NCBI RefSeq assembly: GCF_900105965.1
Contig: NZ_FNTV01000001.1
Coordinates: forward strand, 2,294,001-2,358,000
Length of the DNA stretch: 64,000 nt
Reading direction: 5' to 3'
DNA from: Arthrobacter alpinus
GTDB lineage: Bacteria > Actinomycetota > Actinomycetes > Actinomycetales > Micrococcaceae
Positions 24,110 through 32,241 of the stretch are shown piece by piece (position 1 is the first letter of the stretch; every line of letters starts with the position of its first letter). The notes beneath the pieces are model-generated. The model worked only from the letters and a program-made list of their open reading frames with translations. It did no database searches and had not been told where the DNA came from. A program made the position numbers and the translations under genes.

Positions 24110-26380
24110 TTGTTGGCTCTTCCAACCACCACACCAGGCGTCATTTCATCCACCTCACCAGATGCGAACACCGCCTCATGTTCAAGCTACCCACAGGAGC
24201 AAGACGTTGAGCAGAAAATCCTCCACCCACAAAGCAAGTCCCCCGCCGGGGATTCAGCGGAGATCGAAAAGGCCGGGCCCACCGAGGCAGAAATCGCGGC
24301 CGCAGCCGCTAAGCGCGCGAAGGCCGAAACCATCGGTCGGTACGTGGCCATGTTTGCCATGCCGCTGATCATGGTCGGCATGATGATCACTGGCTACCTA
24401 GGCACCATGCACGCGCCTGCACCGCACAACATGCCCATCGCCGTCGTCGGGGGTTCGGCTCCGGCCAGCCAGTTCGCCGCAGCCCTGGAATCCAGCAACC
24501 CGGAGGCCGTTGCCGTCCGCATGGTTGACTCCGCCGAAGAGGCCCGCCAGCTTGTCATAGACCGGAAAGTCTCCGGAGCTGTCTACATCGCCGACGGCGG
24601 CGCCACCGTATTCACTGCGAGCGCCGCTGGCTCATCCCAGGCCTCAGTTGTGAAAGGCATGCTGGCCCCACAGGTGCTGGCCGAGGGATTGACGCTGCAG
24701 ACGGAGGATTTGGTACCACTGCCTTCCACTGACGCTGCCGGACTGGGTGCGATGTTCTTGGCGACGGCGTTGGTCATGGCCGGATACCTGCCTTTCAGCA
24801 TGGTCCTGTCCAACTCCCCCGAGCTCTTGCGATTCCGCCGAGCCATACCTTTGCTGGCTGGTTGGGCAGCATTGGTTGCAGCCCTGGTCTGGACTGTCAC
24901 CGGTCCCATCCTCGGGGTGGTGGAAGGACACTCGATGGCGGTCCTGGGCATTGCCTGGCTGGGAGTCTTTGCGATCGGCTCCGTGCAGTTGTTGCTGACG
25001 CGCTTCCTTGGTCCAATGGCGACGGTTGCCGCCATGCTGCTGCTGACTGTTCTGGGCATGCCCGCCTCCAACATGAGCATGTCCGTTTACACCATGCCCG
25101 GATTCTTCACCTTCCTGCATTCCTTCCTGCCAACGCCGGCCATCGGCGAGGCCATGCGCTCGGTGTTGTACTTCGATGGTGCCGGCGTTTGGCCGCATCT
25201 GCTGGTGCTGATTATCGGCGGGCTCCTTGCACTGCTGTTGACGCTGGCGGTTGATGCCCGCAGGAAACGCCGCGATCCGCACGCCACCGGCCCCAAGGCC
25301 ACCATCCCCTCCTTGCACGGCGGGCCGCGCCCCAAGAGCCGCTTCTGGCGCTATGGCGCGCTGCTGCTGTTCCCGCTGAGCATGGTGACCATGATGATCT
25401 CGGTCATGCTCGGTGCCATGTCGGCGCCCATGCCGCAGAACATGCCTATCGCGATCGTGGGATCCACCGTGGCCCAAGCTCAGCAGGCCGCGGACGGGCT
25501 TGATCAAAAAATGCCGGGCCTCTTTGATCTGCGTGCAGTTGATTCCATGGACGATGCCCGAGCTCAGGTACAGGACCGCACCGTCACTGCGGCCTTTGTA
25601 CTTCCTTCGGCGGAAAGTCCTGTCGCCACCTTGGTGACCAATCAGGCCGGCGGATCGAGCGCCCAACAGGTTGTCACCGGAGTGTTCGGACAGGTCACTG
25701 CCGCGCAAAAGGTTGAGATGGTGACCGATGAAATAGCCCCGCTGCACTCCAACGACACCATGGGATCCGTGAGCATGTACCTGGCAATGGGGTGGATCCT
25801 TGCTGGATTCATGATCATCATCGTCGGGGCGAATGCTGCACCGAAGACCCGGCCCCTGCCAAAACTCATCCCCATCGTTGCGGCGTGGTCGGTCTTCATT
25901 TCGGCTGTTCTCTTGCTCATTGCCGGCCCCATCACCGGCAGCATTGACGGCCACTTCTGGCCTCTCTTTGGTGCAGGCGCCATCGCTGTCTTCTGTGTGG
26001 CCATGTTCTCGGCCATGGTAGAGCGGCTTATCGGCATGTTTTCCATCATCCCCGTGATCGGGCTCATGATGCTGATCGGTGTTCCCGCATCCGGTGGCGG
26101 GCTTTCGATTTACATGGAGCCGGAGATCTTCCGGGTTCTGCACGAGATCCTGCCCATGCCTGCGGCCGTGGAATCAGTGCGTTCCATCCTGTACTTCGGT
26201 GGCGACACCGTGGGGCAGCACCTGCTGACCTTCGGCACCTGGGGGGCTGCATCGCTGGTTCTCTTGCTGATCATCGACAAGTTCAAGCCACCGCGCACCG
26301 AGATGCACCCCATTGAGGACGACGTCGTCGAACCTGAGATCACCGGCCCGGAGCCCGCCAAGGCGCTCGCGTCGGTCTAA
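24110..26380 (+). CDS. Internally duplicated ABC-2/YhgE-like membrane protein
   Basis: This large membrane protein consists of two homologous halves. Half one starts near residue 77 (RYVAMFAMPLIMVGMMITGYLGTMHAPAPHNMPIAVVG) and half two near residue 414 (RYGALLLFPLSMVTMMISVMLGAMSAPMPQNMPIAIVG). Each has one N-terminal helix, an extracytoplasmic domain of about 140 residues and about five C-terminal helices, including P-A-S-x-x-x-S-x-Y-x-x-P/E. The fold resembles ABC-2 type permeases of the YhgE/Pip group. No ATPase is encoded nearby. Control by the adjacent TetR suggests drug or lipid export or stress response, which is inference. The start is unresolved: the frame opens at TTG 24110 beside the operator, whereas a well-placed AGGAG-N7-TTG at 24195-24209 is out of frame (see findings). 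Confidence 0.8.
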   Translation: MLALPTTTPGVISSTSPDANTASCSSYPQEQDVEQKILHPQSKSPAGDSAEIEKAGPTEAEIAAAAAKRAKAETIGRYVAMFAMPLIMVGMMITGYLGTMHAPAPHNMPIAVVGGSAPASQFAAALESSNPEAVAVRMVDSAEEARQLVIDRKVSGAVYIADGGATVFTASAAGSSQASVVKGMLAPQVLAEGLTLQTEDLVPLPSTDAAGLGAMFLATALVMAGYLPFSMVLSNSPELLRFRRAIPLLAGWAALVAALVWTVTGPILGVVEGHSMAVLGIAWLGVFAIGSVQLLLTRFLGPMATVAAMLLLTVLGMPASNMSMSVYTMPGFFTFLHSFLPTPAIGEAMRSVLYFDGAGVWPHLLVLIIGGLLALLLTLAVDARRKRRDPHATGPKATIPSLHGGPRPKSRFWRYGALLLFPLSMVTMMISVMLGAMSAPMPQNMPIAIVGSTVAQAQQAADGLDQKMPGLFDLRAVDSMDDARAQVQDRTVTAAFVLPSAESPVATLVTNQAGGSSAQQVVTGVFGQVTAAQKVEMVTDEIAPLHSNDTMGSVSMYLAMGWILAGFMIIIVGANAAPKTRPLPKLIPIVAAWSVFISAVLLLIAGPITGSIDGHFWPLFGAGAIAVFCVAMFSAMVERLIGMFSIIPVIGLMMLIGVPASGGGLSIYMEPEIFRVLHEILPMPAAVESVRSILYFGGDTVGQHLLTFGTWGAASLVLLLIIDKFKPPRTEMHPIEDDVVEPEITGPEPAKALASV

Positions 26381-26523
26381 CTCCCGCCGGCGGGTGGAAA
26401 CGGAATCGCTGCGTATGTCCGGACGTGCACGGAAAGCGGGGAACTACGCCGCCACTTTGCATGGTTGCCTGACGCATCGATCAAGGGCATCATGAAGGAA
26501 CGGCTCCAAGGGGAGGAATTGGC

Positions 26524-27603
26524 ATGGACATTCGTCACGACCGGGTGCATTGCAGCATCGCGCCACCAGATCTGCTGGCCAGGTTGGCCGTTGAAGGAAC
26601 ACCCAAGCAGCGCGAGGCCGCGGTCAGGGCCCTGGCCACGTCCGCGGCCATCCGTTCCCAACGCGCCGTCATCGGCCAGCTGGTCCGGCGGCTCAACGTT
26701 GATACGGGTGCGCTATTGGATGCTGCCCGTGTTACCGGCGAGCGGCTGAGCGTCTACGACAACCAGAAACAAGGCCGCCCCTTCCTTCCCGGCGTCTTGG
26801 TCCGGGGCTGGGGGAAGCCGCCCGTGGAGGATAAAGCTGTCAACGAGGCCTACGACGGCAGCAACGCCACGTATGAGTTTTATCGGGACCTCTTCGGCCG
26901 GAACTCGCTCGACGGCGCGGGGCTGGAACTGGTCTCCACCGTCCACTACGGCGTGGCCTTCGACAACGCCTTCTGGGACGGCTCCCAAATGGTCTATGGG
27001 GATGGCAGCGGGCGGATCTTCCGCGTTGGCGGCCTGACCAAGTCCCTGGATGTGATCGCCCACGAACTGACCCACGGCATCACCGAGTACACCGCCGGGC
27101 TGGCTTACAGCAAGCAATCCGGAGCGCTCAACGAATCCTTTTCCGACGTCTTCGGTTCCCTCGTCAAGCAATACAGCCTGAAACAATCCGCGGCGGAGGC
27201 CAACTGGCTCATTGGCGAGGGGATCCTGGTGCCGGGACTCGGGACGGCCCTGCGCTCCATGCTCAATCCCGGCACGGCCTACTCCGGCGACAGGCAGCCA
27301 GGACATATGGACAACTACGTGGACCTGCCTGACGACAACGATCCCCGCAACGACAACGGCGGCGTCCACATCAACTCCGGGATCCCCAACCGCGCCTTCG
27401 CCCTCGCCGCGCTTGCCCTGGGCGGCAACGCCTGGGAGAAGGCCGGGCGGATCTGGTATCAGGCCCTCACAACCCGGCTGCGCCCCACCACGCAATTTGA
27501 CGCAGCCGCACACGCAACGGTTGACGTTGCCGGGACGCTCTTCGGCGCAGCCGAGCAGGAAGCGGTCCACGGCGCGTGGAAAGAGGTTGGAGTCCTCTCA
27601 TGA
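26524..27603 (+). CDS. M4 metalloprotease, protealysin type
   Basis: This thermolysin-family zinc protease has 359 residues. The zinc site is HELTH at 180-184 with the third ligand Glu204 in NESFSD. DNGGVHINSGIPN has the catalytic His282. There is no signal peptide. Instead a short N-terminal propeptide of about 70 residues contains the PPDLL motif at 14-18 characteristic of protealysin-like precursors, so it is probably cytoplasmic or exported unconventionally. The start ATG has a strong GGGGAGGAA ribosome-binding site. Its stop overlaps the start of the next gene by four bases (ATGA), which tightly couples it to a likely inhibitor. Confidence 0.93.
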   Translation: MDIRHDRVHCSIAPPDLLARLAVEGTPKQREAAVRALATSAAIRSQRAVIGQLVRRLNVDTGALLDAARVTGERLSVYDNQKQGRPFLPGVLVRGWGKPPVEDKAVNEAYDGSNATYEFYRDLFGRNSLDGAGLELVSTVHYGVAFDNAFWDGSQMVYGDGSGRIFRVGGLTKSLDVIAHELTHGITEYTAGLAYSKQSGALNESFSDVFGSLVKQYSLKQSAAEANWLIGEGILVPGLGTALRSMLNPGTAYSGDRQPGHMDNYVDLPDDNDPRNDNGGVHINSGIPNRAFALAALALGGNAWEKAGRIWYQALTTRLRPTTQFDAAAHATVDVAGTLFGAAEQEAVHGAWKEVGVLS

Positions 27604-27911
27604 GGCTCATCATTTTGCGAGGCGGCGGTCTGGCCGGCATCGTTGCCCGAACAGAACTCGACGCTCAAGCACTGCCCAAATCCGAAGCCAAGACCTTCGC
27701 CAGCGAGATTGCCAGGGCCAACTTGGACGAACAACCGCCTCCCCCGCCGGTCAGCCCGGCGCCAGATTCCCAGCTGTATGAAATCAATCTGGAACGGACG
27801 CGCTCCTCCATCAGGGTTCGCTACACCGAGCAAAGCTTGCCGGAGGAGGTCCGGCTCCTGGTGGCTTGGGTGGACTCCCGCCCGGAACGAGTGGAATCAA
27901 TCGAACCGTAG
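27600..27911 (+). CDS. Emfourin-like protease inhibitor (protealysin-associated)
   Basis: This small soluble protein of 103 residues starts MRLIILRGGGLAGIVARTELDAQAL, which matches the start of emfourin-type proteins: a beta strand, then R-G-G-x-A-G. Its middle is Pro-rich (about 50-60), and the C-terminal half has strands such as YEINLERTRSSIRVRYTE. Emfourin from Serratia is a tight inhibitor of the adjacent-encoded protealysin. The overlap ATGA with the M4 protease gene and the matching N-terminus support the same role here. An ATG-like start further upstream at 27576 is rejected because it lies inside the protease gene. A terminator follows. Confidence 0.8.
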   Translation: MRLIILRGGGLAGIVARTELDAQALPKSEAKTFASEIARANLDEQPPPPPVSPAPDSQLYEINLERTRSSIRVRYTEQSLPEEVRLLVAWVDSRPERVESIEP

Positions 27912-27928
27912 CGAGAACTCCGCACAGC

Positions 27929-27973
27929 AAAAAGGAGGCCGACGCCGGAACTTTCGTTCCGCCGTCGGCCTCC
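27929..27973. terminator. Bidirectional terminator between emfourin gene and folD
   Basis: An 18-bp stem with one mismatch (arm starting GGAGGCCGACG, loop TTTC) is preceded by AAAAA on the plus strand. On the minus strand the hairpin is therefore followed by TTTTT, which makes it a strong terminator for glyA-folD and a likely one for the opposing protease operon. Confidence 0.85.
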
Positions 27974-27994
27974 CCACTCACGCTTGGCTAAGAG

Positions 27995-28867
27995 CTAGAC
28001 GCGCTCCGCGGCCTCAACCACGTTGGCGAGCAGCATGGCGCGGGTCATGGGACCAACACCGCCCGGGTTCGGGGAAATCCAGCTGGCAACTTCTGCTGCC
28101 GCGGGCTCCACGTCGCCGGTGACAACAGCCTTGCCGTTGCCATCGTCCACGCGGCTCACGCCAACATCCAGGACTACGGCGCCGGGCTTGAGGTCAGCGG
28201 CCTTGATCATGTGCGGCACGCCGGCGGCGGCAACCACCACGTCGGCGTCGCGCAGCTCGGCAGCGAGATCCTTCGTGCCGGTGTGCGCCAGAACCACGGT
28301 TGCATTGATGTCGCGGCGGGTCAGCAGCAAGCCCATGGGCCGGCCAATCGTGACGCCGCGGCCAACCACCAGAACACGCTTGCCATTGAGCGTGATGCCA
28401 TGGCGTTCCAACAGCACAATGCAACCCTTGGGTGTGCACGGCAGCGGGGACGTCATGGGACGGTTCACGTTGGCAACCAAACGGCCCAGGTTCATCGGAT
28501 GCAGGCCGTCAGCGTCCTTGTCCGGGTCGATGGCTTCAAGCACCACATCCTGGTCAATGTGCTTCGGCAAGGGCAGCTGCACAATGTAACCGGTGCAGGC
28601 CGGGTCCTCGTTGAGCTGGCGGACAGCAGCCAGGACTTCATCCTGGGTGGCCGTCTCGGGCAGGTCAATGCGAATGGAATTGATGCCAACTTCGGCACAG
28701 TCCTTGTGCTTTCCGCCTACGTACCACTGGGAGCCCGGATCCGAGCCAACCAAGATGGTACCCAGGCCCGGGGTGACGCCGCGGGCCGCGAGGGCGGCAA
28801 CACGTTCGGTCAACTCGGCTTTGATGGCAGCGGCGGTAGCCTTGCCGTCAAGGATTTGAGCAGTCAT
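27995..28867 (-). CDS. folD: Bifunctional methylene-THF dehydrogenase/methenyl-THF cyclohydrolase
   Basis: It interconverts 5,10-methylene-THF, 5,10-methenyl-THF and 10-formyl-THF with NADP. Family motifs are [14 protein letters not shown], with the catalytic Lys of YxxxK, QLPLP (about 98), [13 protein letters not shown] (about 116-130) and [11 protein letters not shown] (about 165-175), where the nucleotide-binding loop is. The start is taken as the ATG at 28865-28867 (MTAQILDGK). An ATG four codons upstream overlaps the glyA stop. The 290-residue length is usual. It is the second gene of the ZTP-riboswitch-controlled operon, which links glycine/serine conversion to formyl-THF supply. Confidence 0.96.
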   Translation of the reverse strand: MTAQILDGKATAAAIKAELTERVAALAARGVTPGLGTILVGSDPGSQWYVGGKHKDCAEVGINSIRIDLPETATQDEVLAAVRQLNEDPACTGYIVQLPLPKHIDQDVVLEAIDPDKDADGLHPMNLGRLVANVNRPMTSPLPCTPKGCIVLLERHGITLNGKRVLVVGRGVTIGRPMGLLLTRRDINATVVLAHTGTKDLAAELRDADVVVAAAGVPHMIKAADLKPGAVVLDVGVSRVDDGNGKAVVTGDVEPAAAEVASWISPNPGGVGPMTRAMLLANVVEAAERV

Positions 28868-28872
28868 GCTGT

Positions 28873-30159
28873 TTACCATTCTTCCTGACCGGGGTAGAGC
28901 GGGAAGTTCGCTGTCAGAGCTTTGACGCGGGCGCTGAGGGCGTCAACATCTGCGCCACCCTTCAGTGCTGCGGCGATGATCTCGGCAACTTCGGTGAATT
29001 CCGGGGCACCGAAGCCACGGGTGGCCAGTGCCGGGGTACCGATGCGCAGGCCGGAGGTGACCATGGGCGGGCGGGGATCGAACGGAACGGCGTTGCGGTT
29101 CACGGTGATGCCAACGCTGTGCAGAAGATCTTCGGCCTGCTGGCCGTCCAATACGGAGTTGCGCAGGTCAACCAGCACCAGGTGAACGTCGGTGCCACCG
29201 GTCAGCACGGACACGCCGGCTTCGGCAACGTCAGGAGCGTTGAGGCGCTCGGCGATGATCTTGGCACCTTCCAGGACGCGCTGCTGGCGTTCCTTGAATT
29301 CCTCGCCTGCGGCAACCTTGAAGGCAACTGCCTTGGCGGCGATGACGTGCATGAGCGGTCCGCCCTGCTGTCCCGGGAACACGGCAGAGTTGAGCTTCTT
29401 GGCCCATTCCTTCTTGGCCAGGATCACGCCGGAGCGCGGGCCCGAAAGGGTCTTGTGCACCGTGGAGGTGACGACGTCGGAGTACGGCACCGGGCTCGGG
29501 TGCAGGCCTGCTGCAACCAAACCGGCAAAGTGGGCCATGTCCGTCCAGAGCAAGGCGCCAACTTCATCGGCAATGGCACGGAACGCGGCAAAGTCCAGCT
29601 GGCGCGGGTAGGCGGACCAGCCGGCGATGATGACCTGCGGCTTCTCGGCAATCGCCTGCAAACGCAGCTTGTCCATGTCGATGCGGAAGGTGTCTGGTTC
29701 AACTTCGTAGGCGGCAACCTCATACAGCTTGCCGGAGAAGTTCAACTTCATGCCGTGGGTCAGGTGTCCACCATGAGCCAAGGACAGGCCCATGATCTTA
29801 TCGCCGGGCTTAATCATGGCAGCAAGCGCTGCGGCGTTTGCCTGGGCGCCGGAGTGCGGCTGGACGTTGGCGTATTCGGCGCCGAACAGGTCCTTCACGC
29901 GTTCGATGGCCAGGTTTTCAGCTACGTCAACTGCTTCACACCCGCCGTAGTAGCGGCGGCCCGGGTAACCCTCGGCGTACTTGTTGGTCAGGACGGAGCC
30001 CTGAGCTTCAAGCACTGCGCGGGGTGCGAAGTTTTCGCTGGCGATCATTTCCAGCGTGTCGCGCTGGCGGGCAAGCTCGTCCTTCAGGACGGCAGCAATT
30101 TCCGGGTCAAGCTCGGAGAGCGGGGCATTGGTCACGGACTGGGTGGGGGTAAAAGACAC
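28873..30159 (-). CDS. glyA: Serine hydroxymethyltransferase
   Basis: This PLP enzyme converts serine and THF to glycine and methylene-THF. The 428-residue protein has the PLP lysine at about 236 in [19 protein letters not shown] near 40-44 and [15 protein letters not shown] (about 59-73). The start is GTG at 30157-30159 (VSFTPTQ), with AGGAG nine bases upstream. The longer frame up to 30423 lies in the riboswitch leader and is not coding. It sits 5 bases from folD. About 290 bases of untranslated leader with a ZTP riboswitch and a terminator come before it. Confidence 0.96.
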   Translation of the reverse strand: MSFTPTQSVTNAPLSELDPEIAAVLKDELARQRDTLEMIASENFAPRAVLEAQGSVLTNKYAEGYPGRRYYGGCEAVDVAENLAIERVKDLFGAEYANVQPHSGAQANAAALAAMIKPGDKIMGLSLAHGGHLTHGMKLNFSGKLYEVAAYEVEPDTFRIDMDKLRLQAIAEKPQVIIAGWSAYPRQLDFAAFRAIADEVGALLWTDMAHFAGLVAAGLHPSPVPYSDVVTSTVHKTLSGPRSGVILAKKEWAKKLNSAVFPGQQGGPLMHVIAAKAVAFKVAAGEEFKERQQRVLEGAKIIAERLNAPDVAEAGVSVLTGGTDVHLVLVDLRNSVLDGQQAEDLLHSVGITVNRNAVPFDPRPPMVTSGLRIGTPALATRGFGAPEFTEVAEIIAAALKGGADVDALSARVKALTANFPLYPGQEEW

Positions 30160-30238
30160 TACAGACTCCTGAGTGGACAGCACGAAAAAACTCTTCTTGA
30201 AAAGGTTATCGCTAATGCGTTCAGGGCCGTATTCACGG

Positions 30239-30287
30239 AAAAAAAATGTGGCGGAATGTTGCAGGGAACTTTTTCCTTCGCAACATT
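30239..30287 (-). terminator. Riboswitch-controlled intrinsic terminator in the glyA leader
   Basis: On the minus strand, AATGTTGC and its exact complement GCAACATT form the outer stem at 30287-30280 and 30262-30255, with a GG/CC inner pair. Eight bases later an uninterrupted run of eight T follows (30246-30239). It lies between the riboswitch and glyA, the expected place for an expression platform. Confidence 0.75.
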
Positions 30288-30344
30288 TCTGGCTACTGGC
30301 ATCCGTCAAACACGGCCAATCAACATCATTGGCTTTACGTGTCC

Positions 30345-30430
30345 TCGCGTCCCAGGCGTACGATCGCGGAGGTCTTCGTTCGTGCTGCTCCCCGGTGGTG
30401 TCCCACCTCATCGCCAGTTGCAACTCTTCA
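30345..30430 (-). ncRNA. ZTP (pfl) riboswitch upstream of glyA-folD
   Basis: Read on the minus strand, the leader contains the core elements of the pfl/ZTP riboswitch in order: GTTGC, AACTGGCGA, a GGTGG-GACA-CCACC hairpin, CGGGGAGC, then after about 30 bases CGCCTGGGACG. P1 can be drawn as GTTGC with GCAGC using a wobble pair. ZTP riboswitches sense the purine intermediates ZMP/ZTP that build up when 10-formyl-THF is short, and in actinobacteria they commonly precede glyA and folD. The terminator and T-run downstream fit control by transcription termination. Boundaries are approximate. Confidence 0.85.
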
Positions 30431-30471
30431 AGTGTAGTACAGCCGTGGAATTGGACGGTAACGTTAAACGG

Positions 30472-31356
30472 GTGACTGACTTGAATACTTCGGCCGTGAC
30501 CACCCCGGCAACCTCACAGGGATACGTGTTAACGCTTTCCTGCGCCGATCGGCCCGGCATTGTCCACGCCGTCTCCGGTTCCCTGCTCGAGGCTGGCTGC
30601 AATATCACCGACTCCCAGCAATTCGGCAACCCGGACACAGGCACGTTTTTCATGCGCGTTGCGGTGGAGACGTCCACCTCGTTCAGCCGCTTGCGCGAGC
30701 ACCTTGACTCCGTTGCCGAGCAGTTTTCCCTCAAGTGGACGCTGCACCGCGCCGGGGCACCCATTCGCACCTTGATCCTGGCTTCCAAGGCCGCCCACTG
30801 CCTCAATGACCTGCTGTTCCTGCAGCGCTCGGGCACCTTGCCGGTTGAAATCCCGGCCATTGTCTCCAACCACCTGGACCTGAAGCCGCTGGCTGACTTC
30901 TATGGGATTCCTTTCCACCACATCCCGGTCACCCCCGATACCAAGGCCGACGCCGAGGCGAAGCTGCTTGAGCTGGTAGCCGAGCTCGACGTCGAACTTG
31001 TTGTCCTGGCCCGCTACATGCAGGTTCTTTCGGATAATCTCTGCACCCAACTGGCCGGCCGGGCCATCAACATCCACCACTCCTTCCTGCCTTCCTTCAA
31101 GGGAGCCAAGCCGTACCACCAGGCCCATGCCCGCGGCGTGAAGATCATTGGCGCCACGGCGCATTACGTCACGGCCGTGTTGGATGAGGGACCCATCATT
31201 GAGCAGGAAGTCATCCGCGTTGAACACGGCCACTCGGTGGAGCAATTTGTCTCCATGGGCCGCGCCGTGGAGGCCCGCACCTTGGCGCAAGCCGTCCAAT
31301 GGCATGCCGAACACCGCGTCCTGCTGGATGGGCACCGCACGGTGGTCTTCAACTAA
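30472..31356 (+). CDS. purU: Formyltetrahydrofolate deformylase
   Basis: It hydrolyses 10-formyl-THF to formate and THF. The N-terminal ACT domain begins [28 protein letters not shown], and the C-terminal formyltransferase-fold domain has [20 protein letters not shown] and [17 protein letters not shown], including the catalytic His and Asp. GTG at 30472 is chosen ([10 protein letters not shown]), giving 294 residues. GTG 30496 is an alternative. The open frame upstream runs antisense through glyA and is not coding. It diverges from glyA-folD, so its 5' end overlaps or abuts the glyA promoter. The pair balances one-carbon units. Confidence 0.93.
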   Translation: MTDLNTSAVTTPATSQGYVLTLSCADRPGIVHAVSGSLLEAGCNITDSQQFGNPDTGTFFMRVAVETSTSFSRLREHLDSVAEQFSLKWTLHRAGAPIRTLILASKAAHCLNDLLFLQRSGTLPVEIPAIVSNHLDLKPLADFYGIPFHHIPVTPDTKADAEAKLLELVAELDVELVVLARYMQVLSDNLCTQLAGRAINIHHSFLPSFKGAKPYHQAHARGVKIIGATAHYVTAVLDEGPIIEQEVIRVEHGHSVEQFVSMGRAVEARTLAQAVQWHAEHRVLLDGHRTVVFN

Positions 31357-31417
31357 ACCGCGTTTTTAGGTGGTCGGGCGCGGGGCAAAAACGCCCCCGC
31401 CTACCCGGCACCGGAAA

Positions 31418-31430
31418 ATTGTTGAACAAT
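31418..31430. promoter_or_regulatory. Predicted GntR operator upstream of pxpA
   Basis: ATTGTTGAACAAT is a perfect 13-bp palindrome (central G) 52 bases before pxpA. Near-identical copies, GTTGTTGAACAAT, occur twice upstream of the divergent ycsG-like gene at 38557 and 38581. A TTGT-N3-ACAA core is typical of FCD-type GntR operators, and the cluster encodes such a regulator. Confidence 0.8.
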
Positions 31431-31482
31431 CTCGTTAAGTAGGGCATCCTTGTAGGAACACCTAACGAGACGGGGATCACAC

Positions 31483-32241
31483 ATGCCTTTCATTGACCTA
31501 AATTCTGACGTTGGCGAATCCTTCGGCAACTGGACCATGGGCGACGATGAGGCCATCTTCACCTCCGTCTCCAGCGCCAATGTCGCCTGCGGATTCCACG
31601 CCGGGGACCCCAGCACCATCGCCGCGACCTGCCGTGCCGCCGTCGCGGCGGGGGTCACCGTTGGAGCCCACGTTGGCTACCGCGACCTGGCCGGATTCGG
31701 CCGCCGTTTCCTGGACTGCTCCCCCACCGAGCTTGCCGACGACGTGCTCTACCAGCTGGGCGCGCTCTCCGCCATGGCCCGGGCGGCCGGGACCACCATC
31801 AAGTATGTGAAGCCACACGGCGCCCTCTACAACACGATCGTCCACCATGAGGGTCACGCCCAGGCCGTGGTCGACGCCGTGAAGGCGTTCGGCACGGACC
31901 TTCCCCTGCTGCTGCTGCCGGGCTCGCTTGCCCTGGCCCGTGCCGAGGCCGCCGGGCTGCGCGCCGTGGCCGAGGCCTTCGCCGACCGCAACTACACCCC
32001 GGAGGGAACCCTCGTCTCCCGTCGGGAGGCCAACGCCGTGCTCCACGATCCGGTACAGGTTGCCGCCAACATGGTCCGGCTGGCGACGGAGGGGACCATC
32101 ACTGCCATTGACGGGAGCATCATCGCGATGCCGGCCGAAAGCATCTGCGTCCATGGCGACACGGCAGGCGCCGTGGCCATGGCAGCGGCCGTGCGCGCCG
32201 GCCTCGAGGCCGCAGGCGTCCAGATCACGAGTTTTGCATGA
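31483..32241 (+). CDS. pxpA: 5-oxoprolinase subunit A (LamB/YcsF family)
   Basis: This is a subunit of the ATP-dependent 5-oxoprolinase PxpABC, which opens 5-oxo-L-proline to glutamate. The 252-residue protein starts [17 protein letters not shown], the family's N-terminal signature. It continues with [11 protein letters not shown] (about 33-43), [15 protein letters not shown] (about 61-75), VKPHGALYN (about 108-116) and [11 protein letters not shown] (about 222-232), with conserved His and Asp residues likely forming the catalytic site. It has an ATG start 52 bases after the GntR operator. Its stop overlaps the next gene by four bases (ATGA). Confidence 0.93.
   Translation: MPFIDLNSDVGESFGNWTMGDDEAIFTSVSSANVACGFHAGDPSTIAATCRAAVAAGVTVGAHVGYRDLAGFGRRFLDCSPTELADDVLYQLGALSAMARAAGTTIKYVKPHGALYNTIVHHEGHAQAVVDAVKAFGTDLPLLLLPGSLALARAEAAGLRAVAEAFADRNYTPEGTLVSRREANAVLHDPVQVAANMVRLATEGTITAIDGSIIAMPAESICVHGDTAGAVAMAAAVRAGLEAAGVQITSFA

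Noticed and set aside
24644..26143. 499-codon minus-strand frame inside the duplicated membrane protein gene
   Set aside because: The His/Gln/Asp-rich translation is typical of a shadow in the opposite frame of a GC-rich membrane protein gene.
29119..30471. Plus-strand open frame running through glyA into purU
   Set aside because: It is antisense to a well-supported glyA with PLP motif. Only the part after 30472 matches PurU.
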